This document shows, piece after piece, positions 1 to 8,591 of a stretch of DNA of 40,212 nucleotides. This DNA comes from an uncultured Sphaerochaeta sp. GTDB lineage: Bacteria > Spirochaetota > Spirochaetia > Sphaerochaetales > Sphaerochaetaceae. The translations under genes and the position numbers were made by a program. Every line of letters starts with the position of its first letter. Position 1 is the stretch's first letter. The stretch spans positions 3,439,607 through 3,479,818 of the forward strand of contig NZ_OY762555.1 of assembly GCF_963666015.1 (NCBI RefSeq). Reading direction: 5' to 3'. The notes under the pieces were generated by a model. That model saw nothing but the letters and a program-made list of their open reading frames with translations. It did not search any database and was not told the DNA's origin.

Positions 1-3000
1 TTGTCTTCTCTGGAGTAGCTTTTCCTGTGGTCAGGTAGCTGCCTACCACACTCAGGGTATAACTGCCAGCACCGAGCGAGTTCCAGTCAAAGGTGTCACT
101 GATGAGGGTTCCATTGAGAGTCATAGTGAAGGAGCTGACATCCTTGGCTACGATAACTGGTTTTGGTACCTGCTTAGTCGGGAATTTTGCTCCATCCTGT
201 GGATAGGTTATGGAGATGCTGGGGTCAATGATCTTGACCGTCCACTCCTGTTTTGTGCTTTGATTATAGGTATCTTTCACTTCTGCCTGGACAGTGTACA
301 ACCCCGGAGGCCAGCTTTGATGGCTGATGCTTGCAGCAAGGGTCTCTCGGATAGAAGAGCCTCCACTGAAAATGTTCCACTTGGTTGTCTCCAGCGTATT
401 CTGGCTGGAAGCCTGCAGAGAGAATATGACCGGTACCCCAGTGCGTTGCAGTATTACTGCAGTGGCAGGTGAAAAAGAGGTAATGACCGGCCTTTGATTA
501 CTATACACCGATACTGTTGCTTTAGTGGAAGATACCCCACTGAAGGAACGTACGTTCCCATTAGCCCCGATTGCTTGTAATCTCCATCCCGCCTGGATGG
601 TGTGCTGTCCAGTGGTGGTAAGAATCTTGTTCCAAGACGGTACTTCATTGCCATCCACAAGCCAGTAAAGCTCTCCGTCGACAACCGCCCCACTGACAGG
701 GATTACCTCCCCACTCAGGAACTGTGTTCTAGAGGGGGGGGTAAGATAGACCGACGGGTTGGCAAGTTGTACTTGGATGCTCTTGCTTCCCTTCACCCCA
801 TCCTGATTTACAGCATAGTGGGTGATGGTAAGCGCTTTGCTCTTCTCAGAGGTCGATGGAGTATAACTGCTTCCGGTAATACCTTTGCCATTCACTTCCC
901 ACCAGCTGCTTGTGACCGTAGAGCTACTGCTGGTCTCAGCAACAAATTGATAGGTGGTACCTGTCTTGAGCAACATATCCTCTTCCGGGAAGGTGATGGA
1001 TACCGTTGGAGGCATAAGATCTTTCACGCTGAAGGTAATGATACTTGAGTCCTCGGTATATATGCTGGGGTTTCCCGTTCTGTCGACCACTTCCCATGAT
1101 GCTTTTGCGTATACACTGTAGGTACCGGTTCCAAGGGCTGAAAGATCAAACGTAGGGGAGGCTAGCTCCTGGTTGCCAATATAATAACGTATGAGTTGTG
1201 CATTGGGCGCCGATGCCTCAAGACTCAAGGAACTTGCTAGGGAGAATATGGAACCCGTCTGGGGACTGGTTAGAGCCACCTGTGGGTCTATGACCACCAC
1301 TCTTGTCGTTGCAGTGCTTGTCTTCTGATGGATATCGGTAACGGAGTGGGTAATGGTATAGGCCCCGCTAGTGGTGGGGGTGAAGGAGACGCTGTCACTT
1401 CCACTTCCCAGTGTTCCTGATGAGGCTCCACTATATGTCCATACTTTACTCTGGATCTGGTTGTCAGCCTGAGAAGACGCACGCAGATCGAGTGTGGTTC
1501 CCCTCACCATCGAGACCTCTGCCTGGGGTTGCATGATTGCAACCGAAGGGGCATCTCCTATGACGGTGATCTTCTGGCTATTGGATGTGACTTCCTTGGT
1601 AGTCCCATTGATATCGGGGGTACTCTCACCCTTGGCAGTCAAGGAGTAAGTGCCACTCTCGTCAAAACTATAGGAGAGGGAATTCCCAGAGCCTACAAGG
1701 GAACTGTCGAGGTACCACTCTATAGAGGAGAGATCCCTGGTATTCTTACTGTCCAAGGCGAAGGAGGTGCTGCTTCCCTTGCTGATTGTTTGTTCGGTCC
1801 CTCCTGTAATCGCGATAGCAGGGTCAAGGACGGTGAGATACAGCGAGGTGGAGTTCTTTGCAAGGTTGAAGCTATCGATTACCTTGAGATATGCCAGTAA
1901 ACTATTTGCAGCATATCGTTTGTTCGGAGTATAGGAGATTGAGGTACCTGTCTTTGTCTCGGTGCCAATTTGCCATATTGCGCTCTTGATGGTAGCGTTG
2001 TCAGAGAGTGTAGCATCCCCACTGAACGTATAGGTTTCTCCAAGAATCAGAATACCTTGGTTGTCTGGTTCATTGACCTCCACATTAAGCTCAGTATGGG
2101 CTTTTGTCGTGAAGGTTTTGCTAATAGACGATGTACTACTGAAGAATGCTGTACCGTCCCTGTTGAACGGCATGACGTACCACGAGTAGGTGGTATTGGG
2201 TGAGAGGGGATAAGAAAGTGTATAGTTGTTCGAAGTGGTGTAGCCATAATACTGGCCGTTGAGGTAGATTCTGTACTCCATTGTCCAATCGTCGTAATCA
2301 TCATTGAATCCCCAACTGAATTCCGGGGTGTAGGCATTGCTCGTATCTATGGAGGTGAAGAATTTTGGAGAGGGGAAGGAAATGTTCTTCACGTTGTTTG
2401 CAATAAGATAACCTGCTGCATCGAAGTACTCGATAGTAAAGGTATATGTCTCTCCTGCCCTGAATTTGATGGTCGAAAGGTCATAGGTGACCTCTCCTTC
2501 CGTAGTATCCCCAGGATACCCTTTTATGGAAGAACCCAGCGAGGCTACCACCCTGCTGTGGGATTTGCTTACGCTCTGCTTTATTCCAGGTCCGTTGATC
2601 GTCACCTTGGTTGTGGATGTAGTTGGTATGCTTGATTCACTATAATAGGGAGTCTCTGGAAGCTGGATACGGAGTGTTTCATCTCCGACTGTTGGGTTTT
2701 GTACTATGGAAAGAGATCCAATGGTAAGCACCTTGAAAGTAACTGATTGGGCTTCCTTGAGTACTCTACCTGTTGTAACACTGTCATCCTCATTATCAAT
2801 TTCATATGCCTTGAGAGTTAGGGTATACTCTCCTTCAGGAATGGTCGTATTGGAATTCTCAAAGAAATCGGAAGTAATTGAACTCATCGAGGAGACCCCA
2901 AAGGCATCCCTGATGGCAGTGGGAGCAGAGCCCCCGCGGACGTTGCTGACATAGTTCATGAGGTCAGTATTGGAGAAGGTCAGTGTTTCGCTTCCTGTAA

Positions 3001-3295
3001 AATACCTAACTATCTCAGCTGTAGCAGTATTCTCAGAAGCAGGTATCTCTGTGCTATCAATCTCCAGTTCCAGGACAAGCAAGAGATAGGCAGGAGTAGG
3101 GTCGTTCACGATAGTGAGGGAGACCATGGGGACAGTTAAAATGTCGCCAATGTTGAAATTCACCTTTCGTGTTGCAACGATATCCTTAGGTATGCTCAAT
3201 TTCCTTGAGCTGGTCCTTATGACCTTAGCGGTCATCGGTTGTAAGCAGAAAAGGACCAAAAGAATCAGAAATACAGCCTTTATCAGTCGTTTCAT
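1..3295 (-). CDS. Large exported protein with Ig/PKD-like and fibronectin-like repeats (partial, C-terminus off window)
   Basis: One frame stays open from an ATG at 3293-3295 to the left window edge, giving at least 1098 residues with no stop in the stretches I translated. A GGGAGG ribosome site lies 6 nt before the ATG. The N-terminus is a classical signal peptide (MKRLIKAV, then a run of Leu/Val/Phe, then a possible signal peptidase I site after MTA), so the protein should be exported. It is rich in Ser and Thr. From about residue 315 to 395 there is a fibronectin III-like stretch (motifs YRIYLNG and PNTTYSWYV). Further Ig/PKD-like modules of about 90-110 residues follow, with recurring patterns such as IEWYLD, SGTYSLTAKG and SGAYTITHSV. 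No catalytic motif was seen. It could be a surface adhesin or scaffold; function unknown. Short open frames on the plus strand here are shadows. Confidence 0.8.
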   Translation of the reverse strand, partial: MKRLIKAVFLILLVLFCLQPMTAKVIRTSSRKLSIPKDIVATRKVNFNIGDILTVPMVSLTIVNDPTPAYLLLVLELEIDSTEIPASENTATAEIVRYFTGSETLTFSNTDLMNYVSNVRGGSAPTAIRDAFGVSSMSSITSDFFENSNTTIPEGEYTLTLKAYEIDNEDDSVTTGRVLKEAQSVTFKVLTIGSLSIVQNPTVGDETLRIQLPETPYYSESSIPTTSTTKVTINGPGIKQSVSKSHSRVVASLGSSIKGYPGDTTEGEVTYDLSTIKFRAGETYTFTIEYFDAAGYLIANNVKNISFPSPKFFTSIDTSNAYTPEFSWGFNDDYDDWTMEYRIYLNGQYYGYTTSNNYTLSYPLSPNTTYSWYVMPFNRDGTAFFSSTSSISKTFTTKAHTELNVEVNEPDNQGILILGETYTFSGDATLSDNATIKSAIWQIGTETKTGTSISYTPNKRYAANSLLAYLKVIDSFNLAKNSTSLYLTVLDPAIAITGGTEQTISKGSSTSFALDSKNTRDLSSIEWYLDSSLVGSGNSLSYSFDESGTYSLTAKGESTPDINGTTKEVTSNSQKITVIGDAPSVAIMQPQAEVSMVRGTTLDLRASSQADNQIQSKVWTYSGASSGTLGSGSDSVSFTPTTSGAYTITHSVTDIHQKTSTATTRVVVIDPQVALTSPQTGSIFSLASSLSLEASAPNAQLIRYYIGNQELASPTFDLSALGTGTYSVYAKASWEVVDRTGNPSIYTEDSSIITFSVKDLMPPTVSITFPEEDMLLKTGTTYQFVAETSSSSTVTSSWWEVNGKGITGSSYTPSTSEKSKALTITHYAVNQDGVKGSKSIQVQLANPSVYLTPPSRTQFLSGEVIPVSGAVVDGELYWLVDGNEVPSWNKILTTTGQHTIQAGWRLQAIGANGNVRSFSGVSSTKATVSVYSNQRPVITSFSPATAVILQRTGVPVIFSLQASSQNTLETTKWNIFSGGSSIRETLAASISHQSWPPGLYTVQAEVKDTYNQSTKQEWTVKIIDPSISITYPQDGAKFPTKQVPKPVIVAKDVSSFTMTLNGTLISDTFDWNSLGAGSYTLSVVGSYLTTGKATPEKT

Positions 3296-3703
3296 AATCG
3301 CCTCCCACCCCTACCAGATGTTCCTGGTCTGTAGCACAATACAAGATGATGTTTCCGTGGTGATTTGTCTTGGCTAACCAGAGTAGAATCCTCTGATGAG
3401 TGAGACAGCAATATATACAAAGGAAAAAGACTCGATGAGACAACTGGTGAAGGGGAGAAGGTTGTTAGTGGTGCAAGTAGCCTTCCTTGTTTCTTCTATT
3501 CCATGCCTCATAATTTATAGTCAAATGCTTACAGCGATTTGTCAATATTGAGAGTCTGTATAAATTGTTGAAGAAAAATTGCATAGGAACTTGAATATAA
3601 TTACAATTATGACAAGAAACGTAAGAAAATTTAGCAAAATTTAGGAAGTGCGAAAATGATGAAACTAAGCCTACGGGAAAAGTAGTTTTCTCAGTACGTT
3701 TCT
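3296..3703. other. 408-bp AT-rich intergenic region upstream of the large exported protein
   Basis: No credible gene. The part around 3530-3660 is clearly more AT-rich than the neighbouring genes. On the minus strand a TTGACA (3542-3547) precedes TATAAA by 20 nt, a spacing too long for a standard promoter. A TATATT also occurs near 3408-3413 without a good -35 box. The region probably holds the promoter of the exported protein and the 3' end of the DUF364 transcript, but I cannot assign either site. No strong hairpin was found. Confidence 0.4.
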
Positions 3704-4447
3704 CTAGAGATAAAGATGTACTTTCTTGCAGTCCTTATGGAGCGAGGGCGTTCCCCGACCATTACGAATTGACTTGACGACTCCATCCCGGTTGGAAACG
3801 GTGGAACCTGCCAGCAGATCAAGCGGTAGTCCACGATAGATTTCCTTTACCATAATGGTAGAAGGTCCCATGAGTACCGTGGGAATTCTTTTTCTTTCAA
3901 AGTGAGAGAGTACTGTTTCAAATGTGGAGTTGATCAGGCTGGTGGCAGTCAGGATCAAGGCATTGCTCTCGGTCTCTGCCCAATGATAGAACTCCTCTTC
4001 TGATCCTACTTCCTTTCCAATATCGTAGGAATGTACAGTAATATCATGTTTCCTCAAGTACGAGACGATGGGATCAAAGTGTCCGATCATGGCAACATTG
4101 TCTCCTGTATTCAACTTAAGGTCGTGTATCAAATTTCCGTCATCCTTATCCAGTAGGAGAGAGTGGTCCTGGTTCAAGGCATTGCAGAGTGCAATTGCCA
4201 TGGCTCTTCCAAGCGGGTCCTCTTTCTTAATGTTCCAAAGTAGTTTGCTCGCAGGAAACCCTTCATAATCATCCTTGTTCTTGTTAACTGAACAATTATT
4301 TCCACTCCCTTTTGGAGTGTAGCAGAGTCCACAACGTCCATCCTGCAAGACAACTGCAGAGTAGCCGAGCCCAAGAAAGATGTTCTCTACATGCAGGCTA
4401 TCAGCTTCAGCTTGGAAATATGTGTGAATGCGATTATCAATGTTCAT
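3704..4447 (-). CDS. DUF364-family (DUF4213/DUF364) putative heavy-metal-chelation protein
   Basis: 247 residues. The N-terminal part (IFLGLGYSAVVLQDGRCGLCYTP) matches the DUF4213 domain and the rest (NVAMIGHFDPIVSYL, NALILTATSLINST, VLMGPSTIM) the Rossmann-like DUF364 domain. Members are linked to metal or corrinoid handling by context only; no reaction is established. I chose the ATG at 4447 rather than the in-frame ATG at 4465. An AGGGAG site sits 6 nt before the former, and the -10 box of the likely promoter (TATAAT at 4468-4473) places the transcript start at about the latter. The gene lies downstream of galK on the same strand, but a terminator and its own promoter separate them, so it is probably a single-gene unit. 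Confidence 0.75.
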   Translation of the reverse strand: MNIDNRIHTYFQAEADSLHVENIFLGLGYSAVVLQDGRCGLCYTPKGSGNNCSVNKNKDDYEGFPASKLLWNIKKEDPLGRAMAIALCNALNQDHSLLLDKDDGNLIHDLKLNTGDNVAMIGHFDPIVSYLRKHDITVHSYDIGKEVGSEEEFYHWAETESNALILTATSLINSTFETVLSHFERKRIPTVLMGPSTIMVKEIYRGLPLDLLAGSTVSNRDGVVKSIRNGRGTPSLHKDCKKVHLYL

Positions 4448-4467
4448 AAGTTTCTCCCTAACCAATC

Positions 4468-4495
4468 ATTATACAGCGGAAATTCCAATATGCAA
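4468..4495 (-). promoter_or_regulatory. Promoter of the DUF364 gene
   Basis: On the minus strand TTGCAT, 16 nt, TATAAT (perfect -10). The predicted start near 4461 leaves a short leader carrying AGGGAG before the ATG at 4447. Confidence 0.65.
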
Positions 4496-4520
4496 AGGGA
4501 GAGATAATGGGGATACAACT

Positions 4521-4546
4521 ATAAAGCAGGCCCTCCACGGACCTGC
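4521..4546 (-). terminator. Rho-independent terminator after galK
   Basis: Minus-strand hairpin with arms GCAGGTCC and GGGCCTGC (one wobble pair), a 5-nt loop GTGGA, followed by TTTAT. It lies 23 nt past the galK stop. Confidence 0.65.
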
Positions 4547-4568
4547 CCCAAACAGTAATGCGCTCAAT

Positions 4569-5843
4569 CTACTCAGCAATACAGCAGCTTTCTCTCTGTC
4601 TTACTGTAATGGGAGTGACACTTCCTTCTGAGAATACAGCTTCCATCGCTTGTTTATAAAACTCATACTTGTCCAGAGGGATGTAGGCTTGGATGGTACC
4701 TGCAAAACCTCCTCCATGGACACGTACAGTCGTATCGCTTCCCAGCAAGCTCTTGGTCATGGCAATAGCCAGACTCAGGCCCTGTTCCTGAGGGAATACT
4801 GAAGGATAGAGGTTTTGTAGGAAGCAGAAGGAGCTCTCTCCGCTTGCTCTGACTTCCTTCAAATAGGCGTTGATATCTTTTTTCTCAAGTGCTTTGAGCA
4901 TAGCATCTACGCGCTTGTTCTCTTCAAAGAAGTGAATGGAACGTAGTATTGCACGGTCATTCTGCAGTGTTTTTCTGAGAAGGGGAAGCTGAGAGATGAA
5001 GGTGGATTCATCGATCTCCCTGAGATGCTTTGCCCTAAAGTGAGCAGCTACTTCCTTCATCTCCTTGGGAACTGCGGCATACTCGGGGGTAAGGTCTGCA
5101 TGATTTCCCCCGGTGTCGACTATGACCAGCTGGTAGCCATGATCACTGAAGGAGTAGTGCACCGGCTCAATTTTCGGGTTTTCCTCATCAGCAAAGTCAA
5201 TTCCGATGATTCCCCCATAGGCACATGCCATTTGGTCCATCAAGCCTGAGGGTTTTCCGAAGTAGTTGTTTTCGCTGAACTTCCCAATGATCGCAAGATC
5301 AACAGGGGAGAGAGCATCTTCATTGTAGAGGTGGTTGAAAATGGTTCCACAGAGAACTTCAACTGCAGCAGAGGAAGAGAGCCCCGAGCCTTTGAGTACC
5401 CGGCTCGTGGTATTAGCCTGCCAACCACCAATATTGAGGCCTCGCTGCTTGAATGCAAAAGCAATACCGCGTACCAGTGCCTCGGTGGTATTTTTCTCTG
5501 CTTCAACGATTGCAAGTGCATCAAGATGCACAACCACTTCTGGATAGCCTTCACTTGTCAAGACAACGGTGTTATCCTCACGCTTGCTTACTGCTGCGAT
5601 GGTATCCAGGTTAATAGTAGCAGCAATGACTTTTCCCAGATTGTGGTCTGTATGGTTTCCCCCGAGCTCACTTCTTCCAGCAGTAGAGAAAAGACTGACA
5701 TCCTGTTCCTTGAACAAGTTGGTGTGTTCTTCAACCAAACTGATGAAACGTTTGTCCATGTCCTCAGCTTGGAAAGAATTCCCGTAGAGGGATGGATACA
5801 CGGTATGTAACAACCCTTTCTGTATTGCTTCCTTTCTGGCCAT
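4569..5843 (-). CDS. galK: Galactokinase
   Basis: 424 residues, a GHMP-family kinase that phosphorylates galactose at C1 in the Leloir pathway, cytoplasmic. The galactokinase signature appears near residue 60 (GRSELGGNHTDHNLG), the ATP-binding GHMP motif near residue 155 (LKGSGLSSSAA), and the C-terminal GHMP motif as VHGGGFAGT. Length is slightly above the usual 380-400. The frame is open 24 codons further upstream, but the ATG at 5843 has AAAGGAG 7 nt before it and the upstream extension contains promoter and operator sequence. galK is divergent from a LacI-type regulator and shares a palindromic operator with it. No other Leloir gene (galT, galE) is in the window. Confidence 0.95.
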   Translation of the reverse strand: MARKEAIQKGLLHTVYPSLYGNSFQAEDMDKRFISLVEEHTNLFKEQDVSLFSTAGRSELGGNHTDHNLGKVIAATINLDTIAAVSKREDNTVVLTSEGYPEVVVHLDALAIVEAEKNTTEALVRGIAFAFKQRGLNIGGWQANTTSRVLKGSGLSSSAAVEVLCGTIFNHLYNEDALSPVDLAIIGKFSENNYFGKPSGLMDQMACAYGGIIGIDFADEENPKIEPVHYSFSDHGYQLVIVDTGGNHADLTPEYAAVPKEMKEVAAHFRAKHLREIDESTFISQLPLLRKTLQNDRAILRSIHFFEENKRVDAMLKALEKKDINAYLKEVRASGESSFCFLQNLYPSVFPQEQGLSLAIAMTKSLLGSDTTVRVHGGGFAGTIQAYIPLDKYEFYKQAMEAVFSEGSVTPITVRQRESCCIAE

Positions 5844-5882
5844 CCTATGCTCCTTTCGTTGAAATGTACTTGCGTTCTTGAA

Positions 5883-5896
5883 TGTACACGTGTACA
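5883..5896. promoter_or_regulatory. LacI-family operator palindrome between galK and its regulator
   Basis: TGTACACGTGTACA is a perfect 14-bp palindrome with a central CG step, typical of LacI/GalR operators. It lies between the divergent galK and regulator genes and overlaps the -10 of galK and the proposed -35 of the regulator, so one bound dimer could block both. Confidence 0.7.
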
Positions 5897-5911
5897 CTAA
5901 ACCTGTATCAT
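5883..5911 (+). promoter_or_regulatory. Possible promoter of the LacI-type regulator
   Basis: TGTACA (5883-5888), 17 nt, TATCAT (5906-5911). The -35 is weak and lies inside the operator, which would give autoregulation. Confidence 0.35.
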
Positions 5912-5922
5912 GCATTTGTCAA
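5894..5922 (-). promoter_or_regulatory. galK promoter
   Basis: Minus strand: TTGACA (5917-5922, perfect -35), 17 nt, TAGTGT (5894-5899). The -10 box and start site overlap the palindrome at 5883-5896, as expected for repression by the divergent LacI-type regulator. Confidence 0.6.
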
Positions 5923-5942
5923 TAAAAATTAGAGGACGATCG

Positions 5943-6917
5943 ATGGGAGCAACCAGAAATAGTGTCGCAAACAAAGCGAGGGTAAGCAGTGCAACCGTCT
6001 CCCGTGTGTACAACAATCCTGGTAAGGTTTCTCCGTTACTAGCCAAGCGGGTATTGGATGCAGCAAGTGAGTTGGGGTATGAGCCCAACAGTGCAGCCGC
6101 CACCTTGCGGAGGAGTGGAACCGGCACCATTGCCTTTGTACAGTTCAGGAAGGAAAACAGGACTTATTACTGGGGGAATCTGGATAGTTTTGACTGGTTT
6201 TTCGGTAGGGCGATCAAGGGCGTGCAGGAAGTATTGGCTAAAAGTTCGTGGCAGATGCGATTCTACACGGTGAGAACACAGCGTGAGCTGGAAGCAATTG
6301 CAATGCGCTGTGACGGCATCCTCGCCTACGACGTTGACACACAGTATGAGGAAGCGCTTTTTTCCTCCATCGCTATTCCCTATGTGCTAGCCCATCACCT
6401 GGCTGGAAATACTGAAACAGAGAGCTGTGTGAGAACAGACAATCGATATGGGGGAATCCTGCAAGCACAGTATCTGAGAGAGTGTGGTGTGTTAAAGCCA
6501 CTGTACATAACCGGTTACCTTGAGAGTGTCGTTCCCCATGCCGAGCGTCTTGCTGGATTCAGGGAGCACTACCGGGATGTATTGGTGTTGTCGACAGAAA
6601 TTGGGGAAGCAAAAGCCATGGGAGATGTTGCCCAGAGGGTACAGAAACTCATTGATGACGGTACCGTAGATGGTATTGCAGCGGTGAATGATATGCTCTT
6701 GTTTTCTCTATTGCTCCGTATAAAAGCCAACCTGCCAAAGGTAGGCTACGATGCTTCCCCTCTCTTTAGCATATACCCTGCTCCCGTAGCAAGTATTGCC
6801 ATTCAGAGTGGTGAGCTCTATAAAAAGGCGGCGGAGAAGTTGTTAAGTCTTCTAGCTGGGAATCGATCAGGTTGCACTACCGTATTGCCAAAACTTATAC
6901 GTTCCCTTTTACAGTAG
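5943..6917 (+). CDS. LacI-family transcriptional regulator, probable galactose regulator
   Basis: 324 residues. The N-terminus has the LacI helix-turn-helix and hinge (NSVANKARVSSATVSRV, then GYEPNSAAATLRR). The rest is a periplasmic-binding-protein-like sensor domain. An AGAGG site 7 nt before the ATG at 5943 decides the start over the in-frame ATG at 5910, which lies in the promoter. The gene is divergent from galK with an operator between them, so its likely job is repression of galK and of itself, relieved by galactose or a related sugar; the ligand is inferred from context only. Confidence 0.9.
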   Translation: MGATRNSVANKARVSSATVSRVYNNPGKVSPLLAKRVLDAASELGYEPNSAAATLRRSGTGTIAFVQFRKENRTYYWGNLDSFDWFFGRAIKGVQEVLAKSSWQMRFYTVRTQRELEAIAMRCDGILAYDVDTQYEEALFSSIAIPYVLAHHLAGNTETESCVRTDNRYGGILQAQYLRECGVLKPLYITGYLESVVPHAERLAGFREHYRDVLVLSTEIGEAKAMGDVAQRVQKLIDDGTVDGIAAVNDMLLFSLLLRIKANLPKVGYDASPLFSIYPAPVASIAIQSGELYKKAAEKLLSLLAGNRSGCTTVLPKLIRSLLQ

Positions 6918-6963
6918 GAGGAAGAGCTTCTTCCATGAGAGGGATACTTCTCCTGTCTGTTTA

Positions 6964-8547
6964 TTATCCTGCACTGTCTTGGAGGTTTGGATCTCCTTGA
7001 CCGGGAGGAATGGACGAGGCATGGTAGGATAACTGGGGCCGGTTCTCTTCAGCCTTCTTTTTTGCACTCTCATATGTAAGCCTTAGCCATGAATGCAGAG
7101 TTGTCAAGAGTGTGGGCCCTGCTTTGTAATCTATATATAGTCTACGTTTGGGTCCTTTGCGCATTTTCAGTTTCCCTTCAGTGACCAGGAGCATAATGGC
7201 CTCTTGCACTTCTTGCATTCCCCATGCTGCAAGTGTACCCCCATAGGAATACCACCCTTTGGTATCCTGTAGCATGCTAGCAAGTGAAGAGGGGGAAAAG
7301 TGAAAGGGGTGAAACAAAACACTCATCAGGATTGCCCTCTCTCCCATCCGTTTCAATGAAATGGTTCCGTTACAAACATCACACCCACTACAGTGCTCAA
7401 ATGGCTCATTCATCGCCTCCAAGAGGCCTTTTCGGAAGCAATGCTCAGTGCTTTGCAGGATGGAAGCGAGGGGAGAAGGTTTTTCTCTTCCATCAAGCAA
7501 GCTGATGGAGAGAGCAGGTTTACCGTCTCTTCCCGCTCTTCCACTCTCCTGCAGGAAGGAGAGAACATCCTCACTCAGGTCATGGTGGATGACGCATCGA
7601 ATTCCTTTAACATCAATTCCCATCCCAAAGGCTTTTGTTGCGAACAGTACCCCTTTTTCAGTGTCATTGAACCACTTTTCCAAATATCTTCTCGCGTCCT
7701 TGCTAAGCCCTGCATGGTAATAGCGCACTTGTAACTCTGGTAGTGCATAGAGTAGGCGATGCGCTGAGGTTTCAGCAAGTTTTCGGGTACTGCAGAAAAT
7801 GAGGGCTGGCAGGAGATTTTCTTGATGGAGAAGGTCCGAAATACTTTGGTTCTTGCTCAGGGTCCTGATGACATGGTAGGTGATATTTGTCCTGTTGCTG
7901 CTTGCATGGACGAGGTGTGGCTTCGTTTGGGAAAATATCAGGCGGTTCAATCCTTGGAGCACCCGCTCATCTGCAGTAGCAGTAAAACAGAGGACCTGTC
8001 GTACCGGAAGATGTTGGATAAAGAAGCCGACAGCAGCGAGGGCAGGGCGGAACCCCTCTCCCCAGCTCACGATGGTATGTGCTTCATCCAATACCAAGAG
8101 GCTGATCGTAACCTGAGCGAGGGTATTGATGAGAGGGGGGAGGGAAAGACACTCTGCATTGGTTACCAGGATTCTGGCATCCCTATTTTTCAATTTCTTG
8201 AGAAGGATATTCCTCTCTTCATGACTCTGGCCACCTTGAATACAGATATAGGGGATGGAAACCTCATCAAGGCGCCTAATCTGGTCATGCATAAGGGAAA
8301 GCAAGGGATAGACCAAGACAGTGATTCCTTCCACAAGGAGGGAGGGAAGCATAAAGCAGAGACTCTTGCCTCCCCCGGTGGGAAGTACCACTACTGACCC
8401 TTCATGATTGCTCTCTTCTCTATCCTCTTCTAGGATACGCTGGATTACCAACTGTTGAAATGGGTAAAGTGAAGAGATCTTAAAACGTTCCTGGAGGAGC
8501 CTGTTGATTTGGTCCTCCAGGAAATGTGTTGTAGTCTCATATTTCAT
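6964..8547 (-). CDS. recQ: RecQ-family ATP-dependent DNA helicase
   Basis: 527 residues. The core helicase motifs are in order: Walker A TGGGKS (residues 57-62), motif II LVLDEAH, the SF2 motif III region FTATADE, and motif VI QESGRAGRDG. After the helicase core comes the RecQ zinc-binding pattern Cys-x17-Cys-x2-Cys-x2-Cys (ending CSGCDVC), then a winged-helix-like stretch. There is no HRDC domain, so it is a short RecQ. It unwinds DNA 3'-5' in recombination and fork repair. The ATG at 8547 has no clear ribosome site. The gene is convergent with the LacI-type gene and follows the aldo/keto reductase by 44 nt on the same strand, so read-through is possible. Confidence 0.88.
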   Translation of the reverse strand: MKYETTTHFLEDQINRLLQERFKISSLYPFQQLVIQRILEEDREESNHEGSVVVLPTGGGKSLCFMLPSLLVEGITVLVYPLLSLMHDQIRRLDEVSIPYICIQGGQSHEERNILLKKLKNRDARILVTNAECLSLPPLINTLAQVTISLLVLDEAHTIVSWGEGFRPALAAVGFFIQHLPVRQVLCFTATADERVLQGLNRLIFSQTKPHLVHASSNRTNITYHVIRTLSKNQSISDLLHQENLLPALIFCSTRKLAETSAHRLLYALPELQVRYYHAGLSKDARRYLEKWFNDTEKGVLFATKAFGMGIDVKGIRCVIHHDLSEDVLSFLQESGRAGRDGKPALSISLLDGREKPSPLASILQSTEHCFRKGLLEAMNEPFEHCSGCDVCNGTISLKRMGERAILMSVLFHPFHFSPSSLASMLQDTKGWYSYGGTLAAWGMQEVQEAIMLLVTEGKLKMRKGPKRRLYIDYKAGPTLLTTLHSWLRLTYESAKKKAEENRPQLSYHASSIPPGQGDPNLQDSAG

Positions 8548-8591
8548 ATCTTGGAAAGATGAAACTATCCAACCTTGCTTCAGACAAGCCC

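Noticed and set aside
260..3377. Many short plus-strand open frames and frames on the other minus phases
   Set aside because: They are shadows of the single long minus-strand frame with signal peptide and repeat modules; none has a ribosome site with recognisable content.
3542..3580. Possible promoter TTGACA with TATAAA for the large exported protein
   Set aside because: The 20-nt spacing is outside the normal range and the leader would be about 230 nt; left unassigned.
6921..6935. GGAAGA-GCT-TCTTCC inverted repeat after the LacI-type gene as a terminator
   Set aside because: Short stem with a 3-nt loop and no T-run; not strong enough to call.
7361..8397. Several plus-strand frames of 110-190 codons opposite the helicase gene
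   Set aside because: They lie wholly inside the clear RecQ-family gene and read as low-complexity shadow sequence.
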